Below are positions 24,601 to 34,631 of a stretch of 64,000 nucleotides of DNA, one piece after another. Numbering within the stretch: position 1 is the first letter of the stretch; each line of letters opens with the position of its first letter. The translations under genes and the position numbers were made by a program. The notes beneath the pieces are model-generated. The model made no database searches. It was not told where the DNA came from and saw only the letters and a list, made by a program, of their open reading frames with translations. The stretch covers positions 3,782,001 to 3,846,000 of the forward strand of contig NC_003076.8 in the NCBI RefSeq assembly GCF_000001735.4, read 5' to 3'. Origin of the DNA: Arabidopsis thaliana (Eukaryota; Streptophyta; Magnoliopsida; Brassicales; Brassicaceae).

Positions 24601-26069
24601 CAGAAAACAAATGCATCATACTGAAACATAAAGTCATATTGATAGAGAATAAGAGTAGCACGAAAATCAGACCGGCTGTCCAGCACAAGCAAAGGCGATA
24701 CCACCACAAGTTGCAGATACAATGACAACCACCAGGTCTGATATCAGTCTACATGCCATAAGAAGCAGAAATCAGATGACTGATTGAAAATTATAGTCTT
24801 TTTTTCAAGAATCATGTTTAAGACCAAGAATCTTGCCTCAAGTCTAGCTGCAATACTGGATACTTTGATTTGGAATTGGATATGATGAAGACATTGTCCT
24901 GACACAAGGCCAAAACTTCCATGTAAGAAGTAATGCAACAAATCCAAACTCAGTCTTCCTGTGTAAAAACTTACTTTTCGATCAATGAGAGTTGGAGTGT
25001 CCTCAGCTCTGTTATCATTGTTCAAGTTGAAAACATCATGGAGTTGAAAACGCCTATGGAAAATTAGATAACGCTTAATACGTCTTCAATTCCAGAACAT
25101 CAAAGAAGGTCATACAAAGGAAGATTTAGAAATATAAACGATAACTATAATAGAATGGTGTACTTCTCCTCTTTTGTCTCATTTTTCTTGGTCGACTTTA
25201 CTCGGGCTACAGTTTCCAGAACAGCCTGATCACCACAAGGTACAACAACCAACCTCACATTCAGATACTCAAACTATGCAATTAATGAGAGAAATGATCA
25301 AATCTTAAAGCAAGCCTTATACTTTCAAACAAAAGACTTGGGAGTGATTTTGACACTGCTTGAATTTCCTAGAAATTGTCCAACTTTGAATAATAAACAG
25401 AAGCAAGTATATACTAATGATTAAAAGTTAAAACAAACCTGTTGTCCAGCTACACTGTTATTGAAGCTTCCAGGATCAGCCACTGCCACAAATATAACAA
25501 CATTGGGAGATAATATATCGAGTAAAAGTGTAAGAATACAAGATAAACACTCACTATCCATTTCAGGAAAACCAATCACAAAAATGTATCTTGTTTGTGT
25601 AAATATTCTCGATCTAGAAGAAGCAAACTATTCCACATTGGGAGATCCCCAAAAAGGAAAGACGAATGTGGGATCAATCTAAAGTTCCGAACTTTCAATT
25701 GGATCACGGATCCAATTCAGGATCTACCTAATGAATTCTAGTTGTTCAATGGCCATTTCAAGCTCCATAAAGTAGCAAAAAACACTAACCTTCATTCTGG
25801 TCGCTTTCATTGAACTCTTTTTCAAGAGCACGATCGATGATGTCGGCGAAGCTACCTTCCTTAGGCTTAACAAGAGAAGAAGAAGAAGAAGCGTTGAGAG
25901 ATGCGACGGAAGAGGAGGAGTTGGCGACTGTTTCATCCAGTAGATCCGAATCAGATATAGCTCGAGGAGACGCGACGGAGAAGCAGAGGAAGAAGGAGAG
26001 TAAAAGTAAGAGGAGAGCTAGCTGTTGAGAGGAGAGCGAGAATCTTCTTCTTCTTCTTCCTTCCACCAT
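21635..26069 (-). CDS. KEA6: K+ efflux antiporter KEA6 (CPA2 family)
   Basis: Twenty exons, minus strand: 25790-26069, 25439-25482, 25164-25225, 24975-25053, 24837-24898, 24673-24748, 24496-24570, 24051-24122, 23881-23964, 23598-23666, 23411-23488, 23206-23294, 23024-23120, 22878-22931, 22587-22682, 22278-22466, 22118-22195, 21969-22013, 21790-21879, 21635-21709; 1794 nt, 597 residues. A signal-peptide-like Leu-rich segment (about residues 16-34) and a Ser-rich acidic luminal stretch precede a CPA2 K+/H+ antiporter domain with about 12 membrane spans. Recognisable blocks are A-G-Q-P-V-I-T-G-Y-L-L-A-G, I-G-P-G-G-L, L-L-F-A-L-G-L-E-F and, in the conserved exchange core, G-I-L-I-L-Q-D. No C-terminal KTN/RCK domain, as expected for the KEA4-6 clade (endomembrane/Golgi pH and K+ balance). 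One intron (24749-24836) has a GC donor. The donor after exon 12 is the one (GTATGG) that keeps frame. Confidence 0.95.
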
Positions 26070-26738
26070 GGCAGAACAACTGGTTCTGGATTAAACCGGA
26101 CTGGAGCAACGGTCTAGCAGAAGAACCGGAACCGTCGCGAGTCTCTCGATCGAGGACGAGGAGTGGGCAAGTGGGGAGAGAGGGAAAGTGAGATTGTTGC
26201 AATGGTCAACAAACAGTCCATACATAGGCTCTCTACATATAACAAGACTATACTGTACAATTTACGACATATCTGTATTAAAATTAATTATCGGATTTTT
26301 TTCTTTTTAATGTTGTGTTGTTTCTTTGTAATATACAGCAACTGCACCATGTCCATGTGGTAGATTAATGAATGGAATGGGTCTTTCTTGGTTATTTGAT
26401 TTTCGATTAGGACAAAACATCTTCCATTTCTATAAAACTTTAGCTCAATGTCTACGCCATACTTATTATTACTCAATGCGACTCTTTTTCATGTAATCAT
26501 TTAAATCCAATAAAAATAGATTTCACTGTATTTATAATTCTGTGAAATTTGTAAACGTGTTTTTTTAGTTCATGGTCCCCAAAAATTATCCAAAAAATCG
26601 CTGTCAATTAAAAAATTAAAAACAAAAAAAAAGAAAAATTATATTATATATATATATATATATATTCCCCTCACGACAAAAAAATATATATATTCGCTTC
26701 TGTTTTTTTCTTCTCGGACAATTCGTCTTTTGACAACA
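26070..26738. other. Divergent promoter between KEA6 and the gene at 26739
   Basis: Compact 669-base region serving two divergent genes. It contains an AT microsatellite at 26645-26665 and A-rich runs. No clear TATA box on the KEA6 side. ORFs here are on both strands and look fortuitous. Confidence 0.5.
26645..26665. repeat. AT microsatellite
   Basis: About ten consecutive TA dinucleotides, roughly 75 bases upstream of the start codon at 26739, possibly inside the leader or core promoter. Confidence 0.85.
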
Positions 26739-28440
26739 ATGGCGGACAAATCAAGCAGATCACTGATATTGTACGGAGACGGCTTGGCTCGATTTGTCGA
26801 TCCGTCAAATACCAACATCCATTCTCTTGCTTCCGTCGCTACTTGTGGCTTCTTGAGCCTTCCTAATGCACCTCCAGGTCTCTCTTTCTCTCTCCCTCGC
26901 TATCTCTTCATAAATTTGGTTACTTTCGTTTGATTCGTCTTGAATTTCAGTCAAAATCGCTACTTTAAGGGTTTTCACTTGTTAGGATTTCTTAGTGTTG
27001 ATCAGAATTGAACCATATCGTTTGGATTCGATTGTGACTTTTTTAATAGTCCAATATGAAACTCCAGTATACAATTGATCTAACTGGCCAACTTAGAGTT
27101 CTTGTTCAGTGTCAATTGACCCAATTGCTTAAGAAACAAAGATTTGAGATCACTTGTGTTACATTGCCCTTGCTTTGACATTTTGCTATTGATCTAACTC
27201 ACTCTGCTGTTTCAATATTGCAGAAACTGAGAATGAAAGAATAGTTCGAGAATTCTCCCACTTGCTGGATGCATCCGAAGCTTATTCCATAGCTGTGAGA
27301 TACTTTACTCTCTACTATATTAATTTCTATGTGAGCCGAGTTTTGTGGCAAAATATTTAACAATCTCAGTGTGTTTACATAGTTATTCACGAATTAGAGA
27401 TTAACGAACCATGATCTGATTTCTTAATAGAGTGGACTAAAACCAAAGGGAAATGGAAATGATATCTCAACTTTGGCTGAAAGGTTATACTTTTCACTTA
27501 TCTCTATAGTTTTATACTCTCTTTGATAATCAATAGCTGGTATATCCATATGTTGATGCTAGTATTTACTTTAATGCCAGGTTTATGGGACTCAAAGCTG
27601 CTTTAGTTACGGACAGTTCTACTCTGACTTCTTTCGGAAAACTGATTGGCTTAGATGTATTACAGCTTAGTGAAATATGCCAAGAGAGTGATTCCTTTCC
27701 TTCTGATGCCACATCATCTAAACTACTAAAGCTGCTTGGATTTGAAGGAGGAAAGTGCTTGGATGTGAACCTATATGACTTGGTTTTTGTTCATTTCGGG
27801 GTTGATGAATATAATAACGGGAACAACATGGGAATTCTCGACTCTTTGATTGGCAGTATTATGGGAATGGCTCAACCAGGTTCAGAGATTCTATCGCGGT
27901 TGCATCTGTCTGTCGTTCTTAGCTATGGTTCTGTCACAGACAAAGATGTTTCAGTTTTTCCAATCAAGACTCCACAAGAAGACATTAACCCGGCATTTAT
28001 AGGACTTGTCCCGCGTCAGAGCTACACCATGCGAGGTGAAAAGACACGGGATGATGTTCGGTAAGAGATTCGATGAATTTTTGTCAAAACCAAAAGAATT
28101 TGATTTGAACTTTTCTGAAATCATCATTTCGTTCTTGACGGGTTTGGTCATTCTTGCAACCTACAGGCACTACTGTCCTATGTTGGTAGCTCAGTGGCAG
28201 CATGGGGTGACCCGGAAAGACTTAGTTGATACCTTATCATTTGAAGCTCTCAAAAAGGTATGGTTTCTGTTTAATGCAAGTTCTGCTATAATAAACGTCA
28301 CGGCTTCTTGTCTCAAGGTTAATTTTTTTGTTGTTTCTCTCTTTTCATCATAGCTCTGTGGAAATCTTGTTATACCGGCTGATCGGTTCATCCACGAAGT
28401 TGCTTTCAAACTTTGGAAAGCCCCAAAATATGGAGCTTAA
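26739..28440 (+). CDS. Plant protein of unknown function, 306 residues
   Basis: Six exons: 26739-26877, 27224-27294, 27431-27483, 27581-28060, 28167-28257, 28354-28440 (921 nt, 306 residues). I do not recognise a domain. The protein is soluble by appearance: no signal peptide and no strong membrane span. Conserved-looking blocks are Y-G-D-G-L-A-R-F near the N-terminus (residues 12-19), F-E-G-G-K-C-L-D-V-N-L-Y-D-L-V-F-V-H-F-G-V-D-E in the middle and H-Y-C-P-M-L-V-A-Q-W-Q-H-G near the C-terminus. The first M-A-D-K start (26739) is preferred over the non-ATG extension. The position fits At5g11810, for which I recall only a weak rhomboid-related label; I see no rhomboid Gly-x-Ser-x or His motif here and do not support it. 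Confidence 0.8.
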
Positions 28441-28648
28441 GCAAAAGTAATCATCTAGTCCGGATGAATTCATTCTCTTTCCGCTGTTGAAGTTGTTTGT
28501 GGATTGATCTCAAATTTGCTACCTTTACATAAAGGAAAGACACAAAAGCTGTTCTGTTTCTTCTAGATTATGTATCGTGTTATCCATTTCATACACACAA
28601 AAATAGAGATATAACATATATCCTGAAGTGGTCATGGAAGTGTAAAGA

Positions 28649-29191
28649 TTATGGATCCTCTTTTACAGGGTGGTAATTAGTACCGCCGATCCAAACCATT
28701 CTCAATTCATCTCCATAGAGCCTTTGGCCTTTATTGTCTCTTTTGATCCTCCTTAGATATAGCCCGTCTCTCTTAACCACCCAAATGCACTCTTCCTCAT
28801 CCGGATTATCACATTGCCACCTGAATAATCTCTCCCCGGCAAAAACCGTTGCTGTCTGACCAAATGGCGAGCCAAACGCGGTGAAGAACGTGCACTCAAA
28901 GTATGTGTAGAAAAACGGTATCTTAATAAATATTGGCTTGAACGACCAGCTTTTGGATTGGCCTGGTTTGAGAGCATGCGTGCCCAATTTGTTATTCGAC
29001 GACCAACAGTTAATCGCGAGGCTACGATTCCGTCCTGGGTATATGGAGATCTCGTTTCTTACCTCGAACCGGGCTGCTGATGCGGTGTATGCAAAGCACG
29101 CTGATGCGATGAGAAGGCACCATGTGAATGCGGTGGCTAATCGGAATCTTGATCCGATCTTGAACCCAAACCCCATTGCTCTATTGAACAT
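28649..29191 (-). CDS. Self-incompatibility S1-like (SPH) secreted protein
   Basis: Single exon, 180 residues from the ATG at 29191; the frame is open further upstream but without ATG. A hydrophobic stretch T-A-F-T-W-C-L-L-I-A-S-A-C-F-A ending in A-S-A marks a signal peptide, preceded by an unusually long basic N-terminus. The S1/SPH core follows: V-x-N-E-I-S, then I-N-C-W-S-S-N-N-K-L-G, F-E-C-T-F-F, F-R-W-Q-C, and E-C-I-W-V-V-K-R-D-G-L-Y-L. The cysteines match the pattern expected for the family's two disulfides. Plant S1-like proteins are small, secreted, and mostly of unknown role; poppy PrsS ligands belong to the family. A related gene lies 1.3 kb away on the same strand. Confidence 0.88.
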   Translation of the reverse strand: MFNRAMGFGFKIGSRFRLATAFTWCLLIASACFAYTASAARFEVRNEISIYPGRNRSLAINCWSSNNKLGTHALKPGQSKSWSFKPIFIKIPFFYTYFECTFFTAFGSPFGQTATVFAGERLFRWQCDNPDEEECIWVVKRDGLYLRRIKRDNKGQRLYGDELRMVWIGGTNYHPVKEDP

Positions 29192-30519
29192 TTCTGTTTT
29201 GGTTTTTGAGGTTTTATACAAACGGGAGTGTTTGTTTAACAACAACAGAAAAACGGTAGTGGTTTTGGACGTTTTGTTCGTTGAGCTTTCTTTTCCCTTT
29301 TTTCGTTTTTAGTTTTAGTAAAAAGTTTAACAAATAATATTCGGTTTGGTTTCAAACAGTTTTATATTGATTGAAAAAATCTAGTAAATTGAAATTGAAT
29401 GTTAAATTTGTTTTTCTTTTCTCTTTGTTATATTTACTATTTGGTTTGGATTAAAAAAAATCTCTTAGGTTCATGTGACTTTTCATAGTAGTATTGGACT
29501 AATAGTTCTTTAGTCTTTTAAGTCCTCCCTAGACCCATTTACGATACTATATCCAAAGTTCCCCATGATATTCATACCTTATATAGTATTACATTACAAC
29601 TTTAATAACTACCGATGTGGGACACTGCCAAAAAAGAAGCAAACAAAAACTACCGAACGTTATATTATTACAAGAACACAACTACACAAGTAAACCTAAT
29701 TCTCTGCTTTCTCTCCATCTATCGACTTCAGCTACTGAGTGCAAAATCTTTTTGGGGTCTTCTTAGTTACGTTTGCAAGGCGCGAGGCAACAACAAGTGG
29801 GTTTCTCAAAAAAAAATAGATTTTCGTTTTGATGTTATTCTTCTAGTCACATGAATAGAACATAAATTTGATCAGATAATAATAGATATAAAGACATGTC
29901 CTTAAGGAGCTTAACAGTGAAGTTACTCGTGCCGGTGTGTGAGAAAAACAATTAGTCATCTGCTACTGCCAACAAAATATCATCCCTCAACGAATCGAGA
30001 ACCCCTAAACTATACTACTATTTTGGTGTCATCCGATTTCACTTGCTTGCTTCTTAAGAAATCAGTAGGCTTACACACAGTTTCGAATACGAAGAAGAAA
30101 CAAAATTTAACAGTAATTTGAATATTTGAATATTGAACTAAACGTCACACGATTTTCGTATAAAGGATACAAATCTTGATATATTTTTATTCAGAGAAAT
30201 GAAATTTTCGTTTTAAAAAAACAATAATCTTAATATCAGTATATCACTAAGAATTCTTCTATATATTAGGGATTCTGGATCCACTAATATAAAACCTTAG
30301 CTTTTCTAAATTCTGTGAATCCTTCATGTAAAATTGCAGTACACTAGTAGGACTCTTACCCGAGTCCCTTCATGTTCCAACAAAACAAGCTCCTCAAATG
30401 TATAAAGTCACATCTTCTTCAACGACCTCAGCTACTAACATGTATAATCACTTTTAACCTTCACTTGGTAATATATTGATGTAGTCCAAGGATCGGCGAC
30501 ATCGACCTCTCAATCCGAA
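29192..30519. other. Intergenic between the two S1-like genes
   Basis: AT-rich; the part next to 29191 is the upstream region of the 180-residue S1-like gene (an ATATAAA element on the minus strand lies at about 29361-29367). Short ORFs at 29615-29854 and 29939-30121 show no family resemblance. Confidence 0.5.
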
Positions 30520-31044
30520 TCATGGACCATGTTGTGTACGATGCATAACTTTGAGTTGTTGTGGTGACCAAGGTTTCCACGGCTCAACTAGCTTCTCCGC
30601 GGGCCTCGACAATTCAATATACCTTCCAAATATAGCATAAGGAGAATACAACTCGTAACCAATGAAATAAATCCCATTAGGTCTAATTGCATATTTACAT
30701 GTTTGTCCGTCGCATAGCATCGCCGTAGTAGACAATGTCCTGATCTCAACGTTTGCTGTTCCTGCGCTCGACCGGAAACGACAATTGTGGACCATCACGC
30801 CGTTACCAAACTGAGGAACTTCGAATTCCCATTGAAACTCTGAGGATGGAACCGATTTGTGCCATCCGATGTCTTTCTTCGATGATCGACAATTGTAGAA
30901 AACCGACGGGTTATCGACATTGTACATTTCGTTTTTGATGAGTATTGAAAAATCAACATCTCCTGAATCAGCTGAGTTTCCTGTTTGAATGATTACTTGA
31001 AAAACAAGGCAAAATATTACTAGGGCTTTCATTTTCTCAGCCAT
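30520..31044 (-). CDS. Self-incompatibility S1-like (SPH) secreted protein
   Basis: Single exon, 174 residues. A signal peptide spans about residues 1-24 (L-V-I-F-C-L-V-F-Q-V-I-I-Q-T-G-N-S-A). The S1 fold follows: V-D-F-S-I-L-I-K-N-E, V-F-Y-N-C-R-S-S-K-K-D-I-G-W-H, F-Q-W-E-F-E-V, H-N-C-R-F, and C-D-G-Q-T-C-K-Y-A-I-R-P-N-G-I-Y. Four cysteines are in the family positions. Compared with typical members (about 130-140 residues), the C-terminus is longer by roughly 30 residues and ends with a Trp/Pro-rich segment (E-P-W-K-P-W-S-P). It differs strongly from its neighbour at 28649-29191, so if they arose by tandem duplication it was long ago. Confidence 0.88.
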   Translation of the reverse strand: MAEKMKALVIFCLVFQVIIQTGNSADSGDVDFSILIKNEMYNVDNPSVFYNCRSSKKDIGWHKSVPSSEFQWEFEVPQFGNGVMVHNCRFRSSAGTANVEIRTLSTTAMLCDGQTCKYAIRPNGIYFIGYELYSPYAIFGRYIELSRPAEKLVEPWKPWSPQQLKVMHRTQHGP

Positions 31045-31609
31045 TTCTTATTCAGATACTCTCCTCTTTCGGATTGTTAGTTATATATATAAACCCAAGC
31101 TTTGTGATATTGATAATTGATATGAACGGACAATAATAGAAAGAGCGTTATGATTTATGTAAGCTAAATTAGTTATGTTTGTTATAATACTAATCTTGTG
31201 TCTTTGACTTAGAAACTTCTATCACCTGAATTTGTTTTTTCACGTTATCGAACTTTAGATATCCGTTGACTCACCAAAATTTCTTCCAGAAGCAAAATTT
31301 CTTAAAACTAGAAAAATAAAATGGTCAGTATTAACATAGATTTTCTCGGAGGCAAACAAAGATAGTGTTAGAGATGAAAGAGTATCAATGTAAGATCTTA
31401 CAGAAATCGAAATGACTACCTCTAGAAAGTTAGAAACTGTCAATACTAGTCCGAATGATAAGAGCTAGATTTGAAACCTAATAATGAGTTTTTCCGATAC
31501 ATCAAGACTGGTTTTTGTCCTTTACATCCAATTTATCGAAATATACAGGAATGTACAGATATATTTACTATCAGGAACTATCTGTATTTGCGTTGTGATG
31601 AAGAGATTT
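31045..31609. other. Upstream region of the S1-like gene and 3' flank of the YCF36 gene
   Basis: A TATATATAA box (minus strand) is at 31081-31093, about 40 bases before the ATG at 31044. Beyond 31200 the sequence is the 3' flank of the gene ending at 31610. No other gene seen. Confidence 0.5.
31081..31093 (-). promoter_or_regulatory. TATA box of the S1-like gene at 30520-31044
   Basis: Minus strand reads TTTATATATATAA, which would give a very short leader (about 10-15 bases) before the ATG at 31044, as is common in small secreted-protein genes. Confidence 0.5.
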
Positions 31610-32805
31610 TCAAAGAAGATCGGAAGATGGTTCACCGCAGAAAGCTTCTGGTTCGAAAGTTCTTGCGGTTTCATCATTGTACGCTCCTGGGATTGGCAGC
31701 GAGGATCTGTCCCTAGGATCCCTGTATGTTCTATAAGACGTTGCAATTGGAGAATCACCAAGGTTTATAACAAGAATGAGCGATAATCCGAGAATAACTA
31801 GCGTGTTTTTCAGTCTCGCAAGAACTGGCTTTACCTGGAAAAACAACACACACACACAAAACAAATACAGAAACTTTAGCAGACCCCTGAAATATGATAC
31901 ATACATTAGACCAAATTCAAGGATTTTGACATGCTTCGTGATGGATAGCTTACCGAGAAAGATCCAAGAAGACGGTCTCGTGCCAAGACTTCTGGTGTTT
32001 TCACCCATACCTGTTCCATATCATTAGAGATTACATTAAGCAACACAAATGTTTTCTTCTACATAGCTTCTTAACCAAAGATTGAGAGGTAACAAAACAA
32101 ATCATAACCTGACCATCGTACCAACCAGTTTCTTCATCTGCAACAACACAGAGAAAGAGAAATTTCAAAAACAAAAAGGAGCAAAAAAACATTTGATGAA
32201 TCACAAAACCAGTTCTTAAGCTTATCAATACGTTACTCTCAAAGTAAAACGTGTATCGGAAGTAATCAAAACCAACAAAAAAAAAACAATTTGAATCGGA
32301 AGAGTTTAGAGCAAGTACACTCGACGGTGGCGCTAAGAAGACGATTACCGACATAAGCCCAACCAAGATACATCCTTACGACAGCAAGCGTGACAACGAA
32401 GATCCCGCTAGAGCTGGCGGCGAGAATCCTCTTAACAGGTTCATATTCGGGTCCGATGGATCCGAACCAGGAAACGGGTAACCCGACGAAAAATGCGAAA
32501 GAAGCGCCGGTTAAGAAAAGTCTGGTAGAGTACTCGATTAGATCTCCTGAAGCCCAGGAGAAAGGGAAAGAGGTGGAGAGAGATTGATACTCGTTGATTG
32601 GCTGCTGCTCCGGCGGAACGGGACAATCAGTTTCCGGCAACGGCCGTGGAGGTTGAGGTTCGGAGTTTTCGGCGCCGAATTTGATAAGAGAAGATTGAAG
32701 GGGTGTTTTGGGGGACAAATTGTGGTGTAGGAATCGCCGGTGGCGTGACGGTGGTTTTAGGGACGATGTAATTGGACTGAAATGGCCGAGCACTGTTGCA
32801 GCCAT
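31610..32805 (-). CDS. YCF36/DUF1230 plastid membrane protein
   Basis: Four exons, minus strand: 32319-32805, 32109-32137, 31954-32010, 31610-31834 (798 nt, 265 residues). Residues 1 to about 50 form a Ser/Pro/Arg-rich chloroplast transit peptide starting M-A-A-T-V-L. The DUF1230 core begins with C-P-V-P-x-E-Q-Q-P-I-N-E-Y, the family signature, followed by two membrane segments (around L-F-L-T-G-A-S-F-A-F-F-V-G-L-P-V and I-F-V-V-T-L-A-V-V-R-M-Y-L-G), the Y-E-E-T-G-W-Y-D-G-Q-V-W motif split over three exons, R-D-R-L-L-G-S-F-S-V-K-P-V, and a third membrane segment L-V-I-L-G-L-S-L-I-L-V-I. The family is encoded as ycf36 in red-algal plastids and in cyanobacteria; its function is unknown. Exon 2 is only 29 nt. 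Matches At5g11840. Confidence 0.92.
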
Positions 32806-33149
32806 CGCAGCTTCCGTGTCTTTTTTTTTTTTTCCAATTTCGGTTTTGTAACCATCACTTAAAAAATAAGACGGCTCTCATTATTTCAGTCTATTTTCAA
32901 TTCTACCCCATAACTTTTTGCTTACAACAAATACACCCTTTCTCGTTTTATACACAAATTTGATGAGAAATAAAATCTTCTTCACAAAGAAAAACCCTTT
33001 GGAGTAATCATGATGAAAGACAAAAAAAAATTGAATAAGAATTTGCTGGTTCTCTCCTAATATAACCAAATAAAAAAAAATTAGTTTTAGAGAAAACTAA
33101 AATTTAGTTTAAAGCAGTGCGAGAACTATTTAATTATATAAAGATTTAA
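32806..33149. other. Upstream region of the YCF36 gene
   Basis: Poly-A/T runs and AT-rich DNA; no TATA box or ORF of note. A 14-base poly-T run sits about 15 bases upstream of the ATG. Confidence 0.4.
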
Positions 33150-34150
33150 GAAACTAGACAATAGACTTCTTTTGGAGAAGTATAGGAGACTTTACATAAT
33201 CCAAGAAGCTTTTCACATACTTGGCATCTCCAACTCCTTCAATCTCAACTCTTCTGCTGATGTCTTCTTTGCGATCGTAACTGATAATAAAGAAGGAGCC
33301 ATCCAGATATATTAGTGTGAATATGAATTCGCTGGTGGAATATGAAGAGAAAACACGGACGAGTCAAAGATTGTTTCAAGTACAGATCAATGAAGTATTT
33401 GCTGCGGATTATAGAAGACCAGAGTTTCGAGACGACGATGAGCTTGACTACGGGTTTTGACGGCAACTTCGCGAAAATCTCTATGATCAGATCTTGTAGA
33501 AGATAAAATGATGAGTCATCTTCTCGTATATGTGGATTGTTCTCCTCTTAACCTTTTTTATGGAGATTCCTATTGAAAATATCTTAGGGAGCAGTACGTG
33601 AAACCCAAAAAATATTCTAGATCTCACTATTACCTCTTGTACAAGTTATTTCCTTATATGTTTAGAAAAGTTTACATTATATAGATGTTAACATTATGTT
33701 AATGTTATCACTATATGTATAGATTTTGTATTCTCATACGAAACACAACTCGATAAAATATTTTATTGAGTAATATTTGACAATTTCTCTGCTTTTTCTT
33801 TCTTCTCCGCCAGAATCAATTTCTAAAACGGTTATATATATATACCAACGAATTTTATTTCATTTTGCATAAACAATTTTATAATAAATATCGAAAAATG
33901 GTCAAATGATATAAGTTTGGGTAATTGGGTGAGATAATATACCCAATGGGCCTCGATTAACGGTGAGAATCGCAATTCTCACAACACGTTACATTTCCTA
34001 AGTGTTACATATCAACCGTTAATGATTCTTCTTTCTTCTAAAAAAGCTTCAACTTCTAATTTCTGCCAGCAAAAAGTCATTCCAGACTTTTTATCAATCT
34101 TGACCAAATTTGGCATCCATTAAGAAAACTTAATTCCCTAGAATGTCTCA
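33150..34150 (-). repeat. Inverted duplicated segment, copy B (pairs with 3350-4775)
   Basis: Read on the minus strand, this stretch matches copy A in the same order: flank with GGTCAAGATTGATAAAAA (about 34110), CGTGTTGTGAGA (about 33982), CCCATTGGGTATAT (about 33945), AAATAAAATTCGTTGGT, ACGGTTTTAGAAATTG, and then the F-box region. Copy B lacks about 375 bases present in copy A between the second and third blocks and has a large deletion inside the F-box gene. Confidence 0.75.
33154..33520 (-). pseudogene. F-box protein relic, copy B
   Basis: On the minus strand an F-box (Q-D-L-I-I-E-I-F-A-K-L-P-S-K-P-V-V-K then L-I-V-V-S-K-L-W-S-S) runs from about 33500 to 33370 and includes the same S-K-Y-F-I-D-L-Y-L block as copy A. 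It then jumps, after about 90 bases of unrelated frame, to a C-terminal piece (R-R-V-E-I-E-G-V-G-D then S-F-L-D-Y-V-K-S-P) that ends at a stop at 33154-33156. Intact relatives have about 250 residues between these parts, so the gene has suffered an internal deletion and frame changes. It is not expected to make a normal F-box protein. Confidence 0.8.
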
Positions 34151-34631
34151 TCATTCTTTTTACTTTTATAGTTTACTTTGACTGTAACTTTTACAAGAAT
34201 TACAACAATCCCCACATGTTTACACTTTTACAGATTTTGGGGCAAATCTCAAACTAAAATAAGAAAAGGACTCCATAGGCTTACTGTGTATTCTTTTCAT
34301 CTACCATTACTATTTCATTTCATTTCATTTCTATTCTTTTTTTTTTTTTTTGTTCATTCACCTAATTTTATCGTTACAAGTAGCAACAACAATGATGATA
34401 ATAATAATAGTTACAAAGGGTTAAGAATAGGGCTTTTTCTTTTCTTGTTGAGCTCCCACTTCGATTGAACTCCACAAGCTTTTCCCCAACCCATCAATCT
34501 TTTTTTGTTTGTCTCCTCTCGTCTGACCGTAATAACAAAAAGAACAAAAAAAAGCAAAGAAGAATGGCAATCCCCACCCGTTGGCTCTTTGAACCAGACC
34601 AGGTAAGGCAACATCTTCTGTCTAACGTATC
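34151..34631. other. 3' flank of RAF3
   Basis: Probably contains the RAF3 3' UTR near 34400-34631. A 16-base poly-T run (about 34338) and an ATGATAATAATAATAG simple-sequence tract (34391-34409) are visible. No gene seen. Confidence 0.45.

Noticed and set aside
29191-29245. Upstream extension of the S1-like protein to 198 residues
   Set aside because: The extra codons begin at TTG; the first ATG is at 29191 and already gives a complete signal peptide.
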